Shown here piece after piece: positions 8,051-17,350 of a DNA stretch of 64,000 bases (positions within the stretch are counted from its first letter, which is position 1; each line of letters begins with the position of its first letter). The position numbers were made by a program, and so were the translations under genes. Source of the stretch: Xanthomonas massiliensis (GTDB taxonomy: Bacteria > Pseudomonadota > Gammaproteobacteria > Xanthomonadales > Xanthomonadaceae). The DNA is taken from assembly GCF_900018785.1 (NCBI RefSeq), contig NZ_FCOY01000005.1, positions 186,001 to 250,000 of the forward strand. The letters run 5' to 3'. The notes beneath the pieces were generated by a model. It was not told where the DNA came from. It did no database searches and saw only the letters and a list, made by a program, of their open reading frames with translations.

Positions 8051-9493
8051 ATGGACTGGAGCAGGTACGGTTCTTCCACCTACGACGAGCTGATCCGGCC
8101 GGATCACACGCCGCGCCCGGCCGCGCGGCGGGTCATCGAATACCTCTCCAGCCTTTCCCCGCACGAGATCGCCGAGCGCCAGCTCGCCGCCGACGTGGTC
8201 GCGCGGGTGATGGGCGTGACCTTCACCGTCTATTCCGACGGCACCAACGTCGACCGCACCCTGCCGTTCGACCTGATCCCGCGGGTGATCCCGCTGCGCG
8301 AATGGCAGCGCACCGAGGCTGGGCTCAAGCAGCGCATGCGCGCACTGAACCTGTTCATCGGCGACCTGTACGGCGGCCAGCGGATCGTCCGCGACAAGGT
8401 GTTCCCGGCCGAGCTGCTGGCCGAGTCGGTGAATTTCCGCCCGCAGTGCGTGGGCGTGCGCCCGCCGCTGGACGTATGGGCGCACATCTGCGGCTCGGAC
8501 CTGGTGCGCGGCGCCGACGGCGTGCTGTACGCGCTGGAGGACAACCTGCGCATCCCCTCCGGGGTCAGCTACATGCTCGAGAACCGGCAGGTGGCCAAGC
8601 GCGTGTTCCCCGAGCTGTTCGACACCACCGCGATCCTGCCGGTGGACGAGTACCCCAGCCAGCTCTACGACACCCTGGCCGCGCTCACCCCGCGCCCGGG
8701 CGAGCAGCCGGTGATCGCCCTGCTCACCCCGGGCATCTACAACAGCGCCTACTTCGAGCACGCCTACCTGGCCCAGGCCATGGGCATCGAGCTGGTGGAG
8801 GGCACCGACCTGTTCGTCGACGACGACGACTGCACCTACATGCGCACCGTGCACGGGCCGCAGCGGGTGGACGTGATCTACCGCCGGGTGGACGACATGT
8901 TCATCGACCCGGAGGCGTTCAACCCGGAATCGGTGCTGGGCGTGCGCGGCCTGATCCGCAGCTGGCGCGCCGGCAAGGTGGCGCTGGCCAACGCCCCCGG
9001 CGCCGGCGTGGCCGACGACAAGGTGGTGTTCGCCTACGTGCCGCAGATGATCCGCTACTACCTGGACGAGGAGCCGATCCTGCCCAACGTGCCCAGCTAC
9101 CTGTGCCACCGCGAGGAGGACCGCCGCTACGTGCTCGACCACCTGGCCGAGCTGGTGGTCAAGCCGGCCAACGAATCCGGCGGCTACGGCATGATGATCG
9201 GCCCGCGCGCCAGCCGCGCCGAGCACGAGAAGTTCCGCGCGCTGATCCAGGCCAACCCTCGCAACTACATGGCCCAGCCGACCCTGGACATCTCCACCGC
9301 GCCGATCATCACCGAGCACGGCCCGGCGCCGCGGCACCTGGACCTGCGCCCGTTCATCCTCTCGCGCGAGGACACCTACGTGACCACCGGCGGGCTGACC
9401 CGGGTGGCGATGAAGGAGGGCTCGCTGGTGGTGAATTCCTCGCAGGGCGGCGGCGCCAAGGACACCTGGGTGGTCGACGAGGAGACGCTCTGA
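8051..9493 (+). CDS. Circularly permuted type 2 ATP-grasp protein
   Basis: A 480-aa cytosolic protein of the circularly permuted ATP-grasp family. Comparative genomics predicts that these form amide bonds in a small-peptide modification system; no substrate is known. Visible family blocks are NLFIGDLYGGQRIVRDKV, YALEDNLRIPSGVSYMLENR, and the distal VVKPANESGGYGMMIGPRA glycine-rich ATP-binding stretch. The ATG at 8051 gives MDWSRYGSSTYDEL. It shares a stop/start overlap with the alpha-E gene that follows, its universal partner. The transglutaminase or proteasome-like protease often found as a third gene is absent here. Confidence 0.93.
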   Translation: MDWSRYGSSTYDELIRPDHTPRPAARRVIEYLSSLSPHEIAERQLAADVVARVMGVTFTVYSDGTNVDRTLPFDLIPRVIPLREWQRTEAGLKQRMRALNLFIGDLYGGQRIVRDKVFPAELLAESVNFRPQCVGVRPPLDVWAHICGSDLVRGADGVLYALEDNLRIPSGVSYMLENRQVAKRVFPELFDTTAILPVDEYPSQLYDTLAALTPRPGEQPVIALLTPGIYNSAYFEHAYLAQAMGIELVEGTDLFVDDDDCTYMRTVHGPQRVDVIYRRVDDMFIDPEAFNPESVLGVRGLIRSWRAGKVALANAPGAGVADDKVVFAYVPQMIRYYLDEEPILPNVPSYLCHREEDRRYVLDHLAELVVKPANESGGYGMMIGPRASRAEHEKFRALIQANPRNYMAQPTLDISTAPIITEHGPAPRHLDLRPFILSREDTYVTTGGLTRVAMKEGSLVVNSSQGGGAKDTWVVDEETL

Positions 9494-10434
9494 TGCTCTC
9501 GCGCGTGGCCAACAACCTGTACTGGTTCAGCCGCTACCTGCGCCGGGCCGAGAACACCGCGCGCCTGCTCGACGTGGGCAGCCTGCTGCAACTGGACCTG
9601 CCGCCGTCGGTGCGCTTCGCCTGGCGGCCGCTGATCGACACGGTCGGCGCCGGGGCGATCTTCGATGCGCGCCATCCCGGCGTGGGCGATGCGGTCGGCG
9701 ACACCGAGGTGATGCGCTTCCTGCTGCTGGACCGCGACAACCCTTCCTCGCTGCGTTCCTCGCTGGAATGTGCGCGCGAGATCCTGCGCAGCATCCGCGA
9801 CACGCTGCCCCAGGAGGTGTGGGAGGCGGTCAACGACATGCACCTGTACGTGGACGCGGAGGGCGAGCGCGGCATCGGCCGGCGCTACCGGGCCCAGTTC
9901 CTGGGCCGCATCACCGATGCCTGCCTGAAGGTGTCCGGGCTGCTGGCGGCCAACGTCAGCCGCGACATCGGCTTCCAGTTCCTGCGCCTGGGCACGGCGA
10001 TGGAGCAGGCCGACATGACCACGCGCATCATCGATGCCGGCGCCTCGGGCCTGGTCACCCCGCGCAAGGCCGACGACGAGGAGGCGTTCCGCAACATGCA
10101 GTGGATGGCCACGCTGCGGGCCCTGGCCGCCTACCAGATGTACCGGCGCCACGTGCGCGGGCGCGTCGGCGGCGAGGCGGCGCTGCGCTTCCTGCTGCAG
10201 AACGAGCAGTTCCCGCGCAGCGTGCTGTTCTGCCTGCAGCGCGCGGGCGCGGTACTGCCGACCCTGCCGGCGCGGCCGCAGGTGGAGGCGGCGCTGGCGC
10301 GCACGCGCACGCGCGTGGAGGAAGCCGATCCGGCCACCCTGGCCGGCACCGCGGTGGCCGGCTTCATGGACGAGGTGCAGGTCTCGCTCGGCGCGCTGCA
10401 CGCCACCCTGGCCCAGGCCTATTTCGACTCCTGA
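9493..10434 (+). CDS. Alpha-E domain-containing protein
   Basis: A 313-aa, mostly helical protein of the alpha-E family, the partner of circularly permuted ATP-grasp proteins. The N-terminus MLSRVANNLYWFSRYLRRAE is diagnostic; the conserved YWF.RY.ERAEN pattern appears as YWFSRYLRRAEN. Its biochemical role is not established. The ATG at 9493-9495 overlaps the preceding TGA, so the two proteins are made together. A GH3 glycosidase follows 83 bp downstream with its own -10-like TAGAAT, so it may be a separate unit. Confidence 0.92.
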   Translation: MLSRVANNLYWFSRYLRRAENTARLLDVGSLLQLDLPPSVRFAWRPLIDTVGAGAIFDARHPGVGDAVGDTEVMRFLLLDRDNPSSLRSSLECAREILRSIRDTLPQEVWEAVNDMHLYVDAEGERGIGRRYRAQFLGRITDACLKVSGLLAANVSRDIGFQFLRLGTAMEQADMTTRIIDAGASGLVTPRKADDEEAFRNMQWMATLRALAAYQMYRRHVRGRVGGEAALRFLLQNEQFPRSVLFCLQRAGAVLPTLPARPQVEAALARTRTRVEEADPATLAGTAVAGFMDEVQVSLGALHATLAQAYFDS

Positions 10435-10517
10435 GCGGCGGCCGTGCCCGCCGCGTGGCCGCCGCGGGCGGAACCGCTAGAATGGCGCCCTTTCTGTAAC
10501 CGGTTCCACGTTCCCCC

Positions 10518-12695
10518 ATGGCTTCCGCCCGCATCGAATCGCTGCTCGCCCGCATGACCCTGGAAGAGAAGGTCGGCCAGCTCGGCGTGTTCGCCGACAT
10601 GGTCCGTCCCTTCGCCCCGGACGTGAATCCCGACGCCAACATGCGCAATGCCGAGCAGGTGCTCGAGCAGGTGCGCGCCGGCCGCGTCGGCTCCCTGTTC
10701 AACGGCGTCGGCGCCGAGCTCGGCCGGCAGATCCAGCGGGTGGCGGTGGAGGAGAGCCGGCTCGGCATCCCGGTGGCGCTGGCCGCCGACGTGATCCACG
10801 GCATGCGCACCGTGTTCCCGATCCCGCTGGGCGAGGCCGCCAGCTTCGAGCCGGACCTGGCCGAGCGCACCGCCCGCGCCACCGCCGTGGAGGCGACCGC
10901 CGCCGGCATCCATTGGACCTACGCGCCGGCGATGGACATCGCCCGCGACCAGCGCTGGGGCCGGGTGGCCGAGGGCGCCGGCGAGGACGTGGTGCTGGGC
11001 TGCGCGTTCGCCGCCGCGCGCGTGCGCGGCTTCCAGGGCGAGGACCTGCGCGCGGCCGATTCGCTGCTGGCCACGCCCAAGCATTTCGCCGCCTACGGCG
11101 CGGTCGCCGCGGGCATGGAATACAACACCGTGGACATCTCGCCGCAGACCCTGCGCGATGTGCACCTGCCGCCGTTCAAGGCCGCGCTCGACGCCGGCGC
11201 GATCAGCGTGATGTCCTCGTTCAACGACATCAACGGCGTGCCGGCCAGCGCCAACCGCTGGCTGCTCACCGACCTGCTGCGCGGCGAGTGGGGCTTCGAT
11301 GGCGTGGTGGTGTCCGACTACACCGCCGACATGGAGCTGATCGCCCACGGTTACGCGGCCGATGCGCGCGACGCCACCCTCAAGGCGTTCGCCGCGGGGC
11401 TGGACATGAGCATGCAGAGCGGCTTCTACGCCGACCACCTGCCGGCGCTGGTGGCCTCCGGCCAGGTGCCGGTGGAAATGCTCGACGAGGCGGTGCGGCG
11501 GGTGCTGGCGGTCAAGGAGGCGATCGGCCTGTTCGAGGATCCGTACCGCTGCCTGGACCCGCAGCGCGAGGCGGATACCGCGTACCTGCCGGCGCACGAC
11601 GCGCTTGCCCGCGACGCGGCGCGGCGCGCGATCGTGCTGCTCAGGAACGAGGGCGCGGTGCTGCCGCTGCGCAAGGCCGGGCAGAGGATCGCGCTGATCG
11701 GCCCGTTCGCGCGCGACCGCGACAACATCGAGGGCTGCTGGACGCTGTTCGGCGACAAGGCGCGCTACGTGCCGCTCGAGGCCGGCGTGCGCGCGGCCAT
11801 GGCCGATCCCGGCGCCGAGCTGACGGTGGTCGACGGCTGCGCCCTGGAGGCGCCGCTGGACGGCGGCATCGAGGCTGCGGTGGCCGCCGCGCGCGCCGCC
11901 GACGTGGCGGTGCTGGCGCTGGGCGAGCCGCAGCGCTACAGCGGCGAGGCGCAGTCGCGCACCGAGATCGTGCTGCCGGCGGCGCAGCAGGCGCTGGCCG
12001 AGGCGGTGGCGGCCACCGGCACGCCGCTGGTGGTGCTGCTGCGCAACGGCCGCGCGCTGGCGCTGCACGGCGCGGTGCGCGAGGCCCAGGCGATCGCGGT
12101 GACCTGGTTCCTCGGCACCCAGACCGGCCATGCCGTGGCCGACGTGCTGTTCGGCGACTACAGCCCGTCGGCGCGGTTGCCGGTGAGCTTCCCGCTGGCC
12201 TCCGGGCAGCAGCCGTTCTTCTACAACCACCCGCGCACCGGCCGCCCGGAACTGCCGGACATGAAGGAATTCAAGGCGCGCTGGCGCGAGGTGCCGGACG
12301 CGCCGCTGTACCCGTTCGGCCACGGCCTGGGCTACACCACGTTCGCCTATGGCGTCCCGGTGCCGAGCAGCGCGCGGCTGGGCTGGGACGAGACCCTGAC
12401 CGTGACCACCACGGTGACCAACACCGGCACGGTGGCGGGCGAGGAAGTGGTGCAGCTGTACGTGCACGACCGCGTCGCCAGCCGGGTGCGGCCGGTGCGC
12501 GAGCTCAAGGCGTTCCGCAAGATCGCGCTGCAGCCGGGCGAGAGTGCGCAGGTGGCGTTCACCCTGGATCGCCACGCGCTGGCCTTCACCGACCCGCGCG
12601 GCGAGTACGGCGCCGAGCCGGGCCTGTTCGATCTGTGGGTGTGCGCCGATTCGCAGGCCGGCGAGCCGGTGCAGTTCGAGCTGCTGGCGCCCTGA
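10518..12695 (+). CDS. bglX: Cytosolic GH3 beta-glucosidase (BglX-like)
   Basis: Hydrolyses beta-linked glucosides or xylosides from the non-reducing end. The 725-aa protein aligns over its whole length with E. coli BglX as I recall it: an N-terminal TIM barrel with KHFAAYGA and EYNTVDISPQ, the nucleophile Asp267 in VVVSDYTADM, then the alpha/beta sandwich (GEPQRYSGEAQSRTEI carries the likely acid/base Glu) and a C-terminal fibronectin III-like domain ending in YDAEPG-type YGAEPGLFDLWV. Unlike E. coli BglX it has no signal peptide, so it probably acts in the cytosol on imported disaccharides. A TAGAAT -10-like box lies at 10478-10483, giving a short leader. Confidence 0.94.
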   Translation: MASARIESLLARMTLEEKVGQLGVFADMVRPFAPDVNPDANMRNAEQVLEQVRAGRVGSLFNGVGAELGRQIQRVAVEESRLGIPVALAADVIHGMRTVFPIPLGEAASFEPDLAERTARATAVEATAAGIHWTYAPAMDIARDQRWGRVAEGAGEDVVLGCAFAAARVRGFQGEDLRAADSLLATPKHFAAYGAVAAGMEYNTVDISPQTLRDVHLPPFKAALDAGAISVMSSFNDINGVPASANRWLLTDLLRGEWGFDGVVVSDYTADMELIAHGYAADARDATLKAFAAGLDMSMQSGFYADHLPALVASGQVPVEMLDEAVRRVLAVKEAIGLFEDPYRCLDPQREADTAYLPAHDALARDAARRAIVLLRNEGAVLPLRKAGQRIALIGPFARDRDNIEGCWTLFGDKARYVPLEAGVRAAMADPGAELTVVDGCALEAPLDGGIEAAVAAARAADVAVLALGEPQRYSGEAQSRTEIVLPAAQQALAEAVAATGTPLVVLLRNGRALALHGAVREAQAIAVTWFLGTQTGHAVADVLFGDYSPSARLPVSFPLASGQQPFFYNHPRTGRPELPDMKEFKARWREVPDAPLYPFGHGLGYTTFAYGVPVPSSARLGWDETLTVTTTVTNTGTVAGEEVVQLYVHDRVASRVRPVRELKAFRKIALQPGESAQVAFTLDRHALAFTDPRGEYGAEPGLFDLWVCADSQAGEPVQFELLAP

Positions 12696-13427
12696 CTACG
12701 GCGCCCGGCCCGGCTGGCCCTGGGCGAGGCGGGGCGCGCCGGGCCCCGTGCATTCCTGAGGTGGAAGCCCGGCAGCCGGCGGCGCAGGCAGCGTCCTCCT
12801 TGGCCTGCCCGTCGTCGATGAATGGCATATGCGGGCACGAGCAAGCGCGCGCCTGTGGCGCATGGATCGCCGGTCGGGCGTGATCGCCCCGGACACGAGG
12901 GCCCCGCGGGCGCTGCCGAGGAAGGTAAGGCGCTGCCCGGCCTCGCGGAACGTGCCGGCGGCGAAGTGGGCGATCAAGGCCACGTCGATGCGGCTCGCGA
13001 TCGGTGGCGCGCATACGGCCACCGTATCGGCATGGCGCGAGGGCACCCTCATCGCCCCGGCGAAACGTGCCGAACATATCGGCATGGCGCGAGGGCACCC
13101 TCATCGCCCCGGCGAAACGTGCCGAACATATCGGCATGGCGCGAGGGCACCCTCATCGCTCCGGCGAAACGCGCCGAACACATGGCATGGCGCGGATGGC
13201 GGGCAATCGGCCGGTCTTCGGCTTCGCGCCAGCCGCGTTCGCGTTCCTGCCCGAGATCCATCCCGGCGGGCAGGGCGCGGCGAGGAAACGCCGGCGTCCG
13301 GCCCCGCCGGTATGGGCCGGCTTGGATCGCAACGAAGCCGGGCCTTGCCGATGTCGAACGCGGCATGGAGGGGGGGACGGGCGATCGTGGCACGAGGCCG
13401 GAATGATTGCCCGCGAAGGCCCGCGAC
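12696..13427. other. Gene-free gap with possible gene remnant
   Basis: About 730 bp between two convergent genes. It contains the 52-bp triple repeat described separately. On the minus strand between about 12,880 and 13,010 a stretch reads DVALIAHFAAGTFREAGQ, which looks protein-like, but no start, ribosome binding site or family could be assigned. It may be a decayed gene. No terminator was seen. Confidence 0.4.
13025..13180. repeat. Tandem repeat of a 52-bp unit, three copies
   Basis: Copies begin at 13025, 13077 and 13129. The unit starts TATCGGCATGGCGCGAGGGC and ends GTGCCGAACA. The first two copies are identical; the third differs at a few positions (GCTCC for GCCCC, GCGCCG for GTGCCG). 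There are no spacers between copies and the length is not a multiple of three. Confidence 0.95.
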
Positions 13428-14561
13428 TCAGCCGGAGAGTGGCTGCAGTTCCAGCAGGCGCGCGTCCTTGCCGTCCTCCAGCAGCCACAGCAGGCCGTCC
13501 GGCGCCTGCACCACGGCGCGGATGCGCTCGCCCATGTCGTAGCGCGCCGCCTCGCGTGCGCGGTCTCCGTCGAATTCGACCCGCACCAGCGCCTTCGACG
13601 ACAGTCCGCCGATCAGCGCGTTGCCGGTCCAGCCCGGGTAGCGCCGGCCGGAGTAGATCACCAGGCTCGACGGCGAGATCACCGGCGTCCAGCTGATCGC
13701 CGGTGCGGCGAATTCCGGCCGGGTGGCGTGGTCGGGGATCGGGCGGCCGTCGTAGTGGTCGCCGTCGGACACCAGCGGGTAGCCGTAGTTGGCGCCGCGC
13801 TCGACCCGGTCCAGCTCGTCGCCGCCCTTGGGGCCCATCTCCACCTCCCACAGCCGGCCGCCCGCATCGAAGGCCAGGCCCAGCACGTTGCGGTGGCCCA
13901 GCGACCACACCTGCGCGGCCACGCCGCCGCGGTCGGCGAACGGGTTGTCCGGCGGCACGCTGCCGTCGTCGTCCAGGCGCACGATCTTGCCGAGGTTGGT
14001 GGCCATGTCCTGGGCCGGGTCGAACTTCTGCCGCTCGCTGGAGCTGATCCACAGCTTGCCGTCCGGGCCGAACAGCAGGCGATGGCCGTAGTGGCCGTTG
14101 CCGCTCACCTTGGGCACCTGCCGCCAGATCACCTGCAGGCCGTCGAGCCGGCCGCCGCCGCGCGCGTCGGGTACCAGCCGGGCGCGGGCGACCGCGGCAC
14201 CGCGGGTATCGCCGGCGCCGGCCTCGGCGTAGCTGAGGTAGATCAGCCCGTTGTCGCGGAAGCGCGGGTGCACGGCAATGTCGCCGAGGCCGCCCTGGCC
14301 GCCGTAGGCCACCTCCGGCACGCCGGCGACCGTGCCGGTGGCGCCGCTGGCCGGATCGAACAGCTTCAACGCACCGCGCTTCTCGGTGACCAGCAGGCGC
14401 CCGTCGGGCAGGAACGCCATCGCCCACGGTTCGTCGAAACGGCCCAGCGTCGTCGTGGTGAACGGCTTGGCCGCGGCCGCTGGCGGTGCGCCGCGGCAGG
14501 CGGTGGCGGCGGTGGCCAGCAGCAGGGTGGCGGCCAGCGGCAGGAGCAGGCGTCGGGTCAT
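13428..14561 (-). CDS. PQQ-dependent aldose sugar dehydrogenase family protein (YliI-like), exported
   Basis: A 377-aa periplasmic or lipid-anchored six-bladed beta-propeller of the soluble-glucose-dehydrogenase fold. Family marks in order are [69 protein letters not shown] and [20 protein letters not shown], which contain the conserved His and Arg/Lys residues used for PQQ and substrate. It presumably oxidises aldoses to lactones with PQQ if the cofactor is available. The ATG at 14559-14561 gives a hydrophobic signal sequence [20 protein letters not shown] followed by Ala-Cys, a possible lipobox. It is divergent from the membrane protein gene at 14708. Confidence 0.92.
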   Translation of the reverse strand: MTRRLLLPLAATLLLATAATACRGAPPAAAAKPFTTTTLGRFDEPWAMAFLPDGRLLVTEKRGALKLFDPASGATGTVAGVPEVAYGGQGGLGDIAVHPRFRDNGLIYLSYAEAGAGDTRGAAVARARLVPDARGGGRLDGLQVIWRQVPKVSGNGHYGHRLLFGPDGKLWISSSERQKFDPAQDMATNLGKIVRLDDDGSVPPDNPFADRGGVAAQVWSLGHRNVLGLAFDAGGRLWEVEMGPKGGDELDRVERGANYGYPLVSDGDHYDGRPIPDHATRPEFAAPAISWTPVISPSSLVIYSGRRYPGWTGNALIGGLSSKALVRVEFDGDRAREAARYDMGERIRAVVQAPDGLLWLLEDGKDARLLELQPLSG

Positions 14562-14707
14562 GGCGGTGCACCGGTCGGAGGTCGGGCCATGATGCCTGCG
14601 CGGCCGTGGACGAGTGTTCACGGCCCGGCGCGGCCGAGATGACGAGTGGCACCTTGAACCGTGCCGCAGGCGTGCGAAAGTGCGGCTTTCCCCGCGCGAG
14701 AACGCCG

Positions 14708-15205
14708 ATGCCCGCACCGATGCCCGTGTACGTGCCGTGGCTGATGACGGCCGGCTTCGGCTGGCTGTACTACCGCCGCATCCGCCGCCACTTCGGCCGC
14801 CAGCCGTGGCAGCCGCGGCGCACGGTCGCGCGCATCGTGCTGCTGGGCGTGGTGGCGGCGCTGCTGGTCGCGGCCGCGGTATTCGTGCCGCACGTGGCCA
14901 TGGGCATGGCCGCCGGTGCGCTGGCCGGCGTCGCGCTGGGCCTGTTCGCGCTGCGCCATACCCGCATCGACGTGCGCGACGGCCAGCCCGGCTATACGCC
15001 CAATCCCTGGATCGGCGGGTCGCTGTCGCTGTTGCTGGTCGCGCGCCTGGCCTGGCGCTGGTACAGCGGTGCCTTCAGCCAGGGCGCCGCGTATGCCGGC
15101 GGCAACGCCAGCCCGCTGACGATGAGCCTGGCCGCCGCGCTGGTCGCCTACGGCCTGGTGCAGGCCATCGGCCTGAACCGGCGCATGCGCGCGCTGGCCC
15201 GCTAG
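14708..15205 (+). CDS. DUF1453-like (CcdC-type) membrane protein
   Basis: A 165-aa integral membrane protein with about four hydrophobic segments and a basic [15 protein letters not shown] loop after the first helix. The overall pattern resembles the DUF1453/CcdC-like proteins found in xanthomonads, recalled without a search. No function can be assigned. The ATG at 14708 yields [13 protein letters not shown], with no obvious Shine-Dalgarno sequence. Its stop lies 3 bp from the stop of the convergent APC permease gene. Confidence 0.75.
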   Translation: MPAPMPVYVPWLMTAGFGWLYYRRIRRHFGRQPWQPRRTVARIVLLGVVAALLVAAAVFVPHVAMGMAAGALAGVALGLFALRHTRIDVRDGQPGYTPNPWIGGSLSLLLVARLAWRWYSGAFSQGAAYAGGNASPLTMSLAAALVAYGLVQAIGLNRRMRALAR

Positions 15206-15208
15206 CGC

Positions 15209-16501
15209 TCAGGCGCGCTTGCGCGGGAACAGGTAGATCACCGCGCCGATCGCGATCGCCACGCCCACCGCCAGCAGGTTCTGCCAGCTGGCGCTGAGCA
15301 GCAGGGTCACCGACAGCAGCAATGCCAGCAGCGGGATCAGCGGGCCGCCCGGCAGCTGCAGCGCCCCGGGCCGGCGGCCGTACCTGCGCGCCAGCACCAG
15401 CACCGCCGCGGCGGTGCCGATGTAGGCGAGCAGGCGCGTGACCATCGACAGCAGCGCCAGCCCGGCGAACGAGCCCGACAGCGCCAGCGCCAGCGAGATC
15501 GCGAACTGGGTGAGCACCGCCGCGGCCGGGGTGTGGAAGCGCGGGTGGATGCGCGCCAGGAACGCCGGGCCGTAGCCGTCCTTGGCCAGCGCGAACAGGA
15601 AGCGCGGCCCGAGCATCACCGTGTTGCTGGTGGTGCCGAGGATGGAGATCACCGCGCCGACCACCAGCACCAGCGCCAGCCCGTGCCCGCCGAAGCGCTG
15701 CGCGGCCTCCGACAGCGGCATGTTCTCGGTGATCGGTTGCGGCAGCGTGCCCTGCGCGACCACCTGCACCACCGCGTAGATCAGGGTGACGGTGACGATC
15801 ATGGTGATCAGCGCGAACGGCACGTCGCGCTGCGGGTTGCGGTATTCGCCGGCGGCGGCCGGGATGTTCTCGAAGCCGGCGTAGGCGAACAGCAGCAGCA
15901 GCGCGGCCTGGCCGAGGTTGCCGAAGTCGTGCACCGCCGGGGCGGTGCCGGAGAAGGCCGCCTGCCAGTCCACGTGGAAGACGCCGATCGCCACGAACAG
16001 GGCCAGCGGCACCAGCTTGCCGATCACCAGCGCCACGCCGGTGCGCGCGGCCGACTTCACCCCGACCACGTTGATCGCGGTCAGTCCGCCGAGCGCGGCG
16101 ACGATCACCAGCGTGCGCGCCCAGCCGGCCTGCGCGGCGGCCGGCCACAGCGGCGCCACCGCGTCGGCCAGGCCGTTGCCGAGCGCGGCGGCCGAGCTGA
16201 TGCGGGTCAGCCAGATCATCCAGCCGATCTCGAAGCCGGCGAAGCGGCCGAAGGCCTCGCGCGCGTACAGGTAGCTGCCGCCCGGTTCGTCGAAGTAGCT
16301 GGCCGCCTGCGCGTAGCACAGCACCAGCAGGGCCACCGCCAGCCCGGCCAGCAGCACCGCCCACAGGCTCATCGGCCCGAGCAGCACCGCGGCGGCGGCC
16401 GGCAGCAGGTAGATGCCGCTGCCGATGACGTCGTTGATCGACAGGCCGACGATCTGCCAGCGGCTGACCGCGCGCTCCAGGTGCGGCTGCGGCGCGCTCA
16501 C
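15209..16501 (-). CDS. APC-family amino acid / small peptide permease
   Basis: A 430-aa inner-membrane transporter of the amino acid-polyamine-organocation superfamily with about 12 transmembrane helices. The first helix carries the substrate-binding motif IVGLSINDVIGSGIYLLPA (G-S-G). Other marks are SYFDEPGGSYLYAREAFG and FAYAGFENIPAAAGE in helix 6. I chose the GTG at 16499-16501 because it overlaps the TGA of the upstream gene (GTGA) and gives VSAPQPHLERAVSRWQIVG, a normal start for this family. It is the last gene of a five-gene leftward run that begins with an NlpC/P60 peptidase and an L-Ala-D/L-Glu epimerase. Import of amino acids or dipeptides from murein is a plausible role, inferred from context only. 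Confidence 0.92.
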   Translation of the reverse strand: MSAPQPHLERAVSRWQIVGLSINDVIGSGIYLLPAAAAVLLGPMSLWAVLLAGLAVALLVLCYAQAASYFDEPGGSYLYAREAFGRFAGFEIGWMIWLTRISSAAALGNGLADAVAPLWPAAAQAGWARTLVIVAALGGLTAINVVGVKSAARTGVALVIGKLVPLALFVAIGVFHVDWQAAFSGTAPAVHDFGNLGQAALLLLFAYAGFENIPAAAGEYRNPQRDVPFALITMIVTVTLIYAVVQVVAQGTLPQPITENMPLSEAAQRFGGHGLALVLVVGAVISILGTTSNTVMLGPRFLFALAKDGYGPAFLARIHPRFHTPAAAVLTQFAISLALALSGSFAGLALLSMVTRLLAYIGTAAAVLVLARRYGRRPGALQLPGGPLIPLLALLLSVTLLLSASWQNLLAVGVAIAIGAVIYLFPRKRA

Positions 16502-17334
16502 CGGCCGGCCTCCGCCAGCGCCGGCAGCCGCCACGCCGCCTGCAATCCGCGGTAGGCATCGAGGGGCAGCAGCACGAACAGCGGCCGTGCCTGCGGCTGC
16601 AGCCACGCCAGCAGGCGCTGCATGTTGGCCGGTTCCATCGCGGTGCAGCCGGCGGTGGGCTCGCCCGGCGCGCGGCGCAGGTGGGCGAAGATGCAGCTGC
16701 CCTGGCCCGGCACCGCCTGCGGGTTGTGCTCGATGACGAAGCCCTCGCGGTAGCGGAGGTCGCCGTCGTGGTGCAGGTCCAGGCGCATCGGTTCGCTGGA
16801 GCCGGCGACCGCGTCGCTACCGACCTGGGCGGCGCGCACCAGCTGGTTGTAGTAGGGCGAAGCCGGGACGTCCATGCAGTAGCTGTCGGCCTGCATCGGC
16901 TGGTAGGGCATGGCGCTGTCGATCGTGGCGGCATAGCCGAAGGCGGTCCCGATGCCGAACACGCCGGCCGGGCTGCGTCCGTCGCCTTCGCGCTTGTGCG
17001 GGCCCGGCGCGTCCTCGGGGGGCGGCAGCACGCCCAGGCCCCAGGCGCTGCCGGCGCGCCCCAGCGACACGGCGAACCCGGCGCCGTGCGCCTGCCAGCG
17101 GCCGGCGGCGTCGCGCTGCCAGGCCTGCAGCCAGCCGTGCGGGGCGTTCCAGTCCGGGGCGGTCACCACCACCAGCTGGCGTGCCTGCGCCAGCGGATCG
17201 GGCGCCGCATCGCGCGCGCCGGCCAGCGCCGGCACCGCGGCGATCGCCAGCAGCCAGGCCAGCGGCCGTCGCCATCCTGCCGCGGGTGTGCGTCGTGCGG
17301 CGGGACGGGAAACGGCAGGGGCGACGCTGGGCAT
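16498..17334 (-). CDS. Exported L,D-transpeptidase fold (YkuD-like) protein
   Basis: A 278-aa exported protein: a signal sequence with WLLAIAAVPALA|GA, then a YkuD-like catalytic domain in the second half. The catalytic His and Cys lie in GSCIFAHLRR and PTAGCTAM, the variant (IF.H....TAGC) used by the COG3786-type L,D-transpeptidases. GRSPAGVFGIG is another family motif. It would form or process L,D cross-links or L,D-peptide bonds in murein. It is part of the muropeptide-linked leftward operon: 16 bp from the regulator gene and overlapping the APC permease by 4 bp. Confidence 0.9.
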   Translation of the reverse strand: MPSVAPAVSRPAARRTPAAGWRRPLAWLLAIAAVPALAGARDAAPDPLAQARQLVVVTAPDWNAPHGWLQAWQRDAAGRWQAHGAGFAVSLGRAGSAWGLGVLPPPEDAPGPHKREGDGRSPAGVFGIGTAFGYAATIDSAMPYQPMQADSYCMDVPASPYYNQLVRAAQVGSDAVAGSSEPMRLDLHHDGDLRYREGFVIEHNPQAVPGQGSCIFAHLRRAPGEPTAGCTAMEPANMQRLLAWLQPQARPLFVLLPLDAYRGLQAAWRLPALAEAGR

Positions 17335-17350
17335 GGGGGAGGCTCCGGAG

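Noticed and set aside
13025-13180. Possible CRISPR array
   Set aside because: The 52-bp units are directly adjacent with no spacers, and no cas gene is near.
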